Assembly: GCA_903905325.1 (NCBI GenBank)
Contig: CAIVGA010000016.1
Span: 1-7,740, forward strand
Source of the DNA: an uncultured bacterium
GTDB lineage: Bacteria; Patescibacteriota; Minisyncoccia; Phycocordibacterales; PALSA-1337
Direction of reading: 5' to 3'
DNA: 7,740 nt
Below are positions 7,100-7,740 of the stretch, one piece after another (within the stretch, counting starts at the first letter, position 1; each line of letters begins with the position of its first letter). Position numbers and translations under genes: made by a program. The notes beneath the pieces were generated by a model, which saw nothing but the letters and a program-made list of their open reading frames with translations, made no database searches and was not told the DNA's origin.

Positions 7100-7321
7100 T
7101 TACTTCTTCTTGGCGGCAGCGATTTTCTTTGCTTTTGCAGTAGCTTTAGCTGTTAAATCTAATACTGTGCGTCCATTATAAGATCCACAAGTCATACAAA
7201 TGTGATGATTTTGATGAGGTGCTCCACATTTAGAACAGGCTGACATACGTGCAGCATCAAGAGCGTGGTGGGAACGACGATTATTTCTATGTGAGCGCGT
7301 TGCGCGCATTCGATTTACCAT
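7100..7321 (-). CDS. rpmF: 50S ribosomal protein L32
   Basis: A 73-residue basic protein of the large ribosomal subunit. It begins MVNRMRATRSHRNNRRSHH and contains a four-cysteine zinc ribbon, C29-x2-C32 and C42-x2-C45, followed by the typical GSYNGRTV. An in-frame ATG seven codons upstream (7340-7342) was rejected, because the residues it adds (MICNTIA) do not resemble the family while MVNRMR does, and because putative promoter boxes overlap that stretch. The C-terminus (57-73) is a low-complexity Lys/Ala/Thr tail (TAKATAKAKKIAAAKKK), longer than in the short classical L32 and likely to contact rRNA. It is the first gene of the minus-strand cluster rpmF-nusB-rnc-smc and faces away from the tRNA-Lys gene. 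No Shine-Dalgarno sequence is visible. Confidence 0.92.
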   Translation of the reverse strand: MVNRMRATRSHRNNRRSHHALDAARMSACSKCGAPHQNHHICMTCGSYNGRTVLDLTAKATAKAKKIAAAKKK

Positions 7322-7328
7322 GGCGATA

Positions 7329-7356
7329 GTATTACATATCATACGACCTAGCGCAA
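7329..7356 (-). promoter_or_regulatory. Possible promoter for rpmF and the downstream operon
   Basis: On the minus strand TTGCGC (7351-7356) and TAATAC (7329-7334) are 16 nt apart. The -10 box would end 7 nt before the rpmF ATG and predict a nearly leaderless mRNA. An alternative pair is TTAAAA (7361-7366) with TATGAT (7338-7343) at 17 nt, which would leave a leader of about 10 nt. Both lie in the 103-nt gap between rpmF and the divergent tRNA. I favour a promoter somewhere here because the genes diverge; the exact boxes are uncertain. Confidence 0.3.
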
Positions 7357-7391
7357 GTTCTTTTAATGTGTTACATTTTTCTAGTGGAAAG

Positions 7392-7418
7392 TTGCGTTAA
7401 TTTGCACGAGGTTAAAAT
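7392..7418 (+). promoter_or_regulatory. Possible promoter for tRNA-Lys
   Basis: TAAAAT (7413-7418, 5 of 6 to the -10 consensus) lies 6 nt before the first base of the tRNA. The best upstream candidate is TTGCGT (7392-7397), with a short 15-nt spacer and only three consensus matches. The -10 box is more credible than the -35. Transcription would start at or next to the mature 5' end. Confidence 0.3.
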
Positions 7419-7424
7419 AAGTAT

Positions 7425-7497
7425 GCGCCCATAGCTCAGTTGGTAGAGCAGATCCCTCTTAAGGATAAGGTCGTAGGTTCGATCCCTACTGGGCGCA
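7425..7497 (+). tRNA. tRNA-Lys (anticodon CUU)
   Basis: A 73-nt cloverleaf can be folded by eye. The acceptor stem is GCGCCCA (7425-7431) with TGGGCGC (7490-7496), all seven pairs good. The D-stem is GCTC/GAGC around AGTTGGTA. The anticodon loop is CTCTTAA (7456-7462), with CTT at 7458-7460 reading the Lys codon AAG. The variable loop is AGGTC, and the T-arm is GTAGG-TTCGATC-CCTAC. The discriminator is A7497. The outermost anticodon-stem pair (27-43) is a G-A mismatch, leaving four good pairs. The next bases are CAA, so the CCA end is not encoded and must be added enzymatically. The alpha/beta-hydrolase-like gene begins 21 nt downstream on the same strand with no visible terminator between them. 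Confidence 0.95.
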
Positions 7498-7518
7498 CAA
7501 AATATTAGGCAAATTTTT

Positions 7519-7740
7519 ATGAAGAAACAAATCGTAACAATTCATGGAGGTGATTACGCTTCAAAAAATTTCTTGAGTCACTTGAAGGCCAAGAAAGTTA
7601 CACTAGATAATTTTCGACCGAAACATGATTGGAAAGCAAATCTAGGTGCAGAATTACAAAAATTTGGGTTGGCAAACAAATTTGACGTGATTAGTCCTCG
7701 CATGCCAAATTCACAAAATTCCAGCGTAATTTTTTGCACA
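7519..7740 (+). CDS. Alpha/beta-hydrolase-like protein, RBBP9/YdeN type (5' part)
   Basis: The frame opens at an ATG 21 nt after tRNA-Lys and is still open at the right edge, giving 74 N-terminal residues. The start KKQIVTIHGGD (2-12) has the first beta strand and HGG turn of small serine hydrolases. A tryptophan (W38), a leucine-rich helix and then FDVISPRMPN (55-64) match the second strand and MPN/MPD motif of the RBBP9/YdeN group. The nucleophile elbow (G-H-S-x-G), catalytic Asp and His would lie beyond the window, so activity cannot be judged. After MPN the sequence (SQNSSVIFCT) departs from the N-A-x-Y-x-x-W pattern I would expect, so it is either a divergent member or disrupted. Only a weak AGG (7507-7509) lies upstream of the start. 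The substrate is unknown. Confidence 0.55.
   Translation, partial: MKKQIVTIHGGDYASKNFLSHLKAKKVTLDNFRPKHDWKANLGAELQKFGLANKFDVISPRMPNSQNSSVIFCT

Noticed and set aside
7322..7342. Upstream ATG that would extend L32 by seven residues
   Set aside because: The added residues MICNTIA do not fit the family start, whereas MVNRMR does. The stretch also overlaps the likely promoter.
1..7740. Insertion sequence, prophage block, CRISPR array or defence island
   Set aside because: No transposase, integrase, terminal inverted repeats or spaced direct repeats were seen. The only mobile-element hint is the ORF6N remnant.

Overview
The window looks like part of a chromosome from a Patescibacteria/CPR bacterium, probably a Parcubacteria-like lineage. 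This is inferred from protein style, not from a search. The clues are a very short SMC protein, a NusB fused to a Nudix domain, an L32 that begins M-V-N-R-M-R, an ORF6N-domain remnant, moderately AT-rich DNA and almost no Shine-Dalgarno sequences. The genetic code is standard: several long genes are complete with no internal TGA, and all six visible stops are TAA or TAG.

Layout. Positions 1-126 hold the 3' end of an unidentified + strand gene. Its tail overlaps, tail to tail, a small minus-strand ORF6N-domain fragment (101-271). From there to about 7321 everything lies on the minus strand. In transcription order, right to left, the genes are rpmF (ribosomal protein L32), a nusB-Nudix fusion, rnc (RNase III), smc (a short, apparently hinge-less SMC) and clpB (a ClpB-type disaggregase carrying a possible ClpP-docking tripeptide). 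The spacings are 65, 1, 29 and 85 nt. The first four genes look like one operon, and clpB has a plausible promoter of its own in the 85-nt gap. Divergent from rpmF, on the + strand, are tRNA-Lys(CUU) at 7425-7497 and the start of an alpha/beta-hydrolase-like gene that runs off the right edge.

How the genes fit together. L32, NusB (rRNA antitermination) and RNase III (rRNA precursor processing) all serve ribosome production, and a tRNA gene lies next door. The rnc-smc neighbourhood is also known from Gram-positive bacteria, where smc handles chromosome compaction. ClpB is a stress-related protein disaggregase and probably an independently controlled neighbour.

No mobile element, CRISPR array or clear intrinsic terminator was seen. 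The most unusual points are the architectures of known families: NusB-Nudix with an eroded Nudix box, an SMC without hinge or zinc hook, a ClpB with an LGF loop, and promoter positions suggesting leaderless mRNAs.
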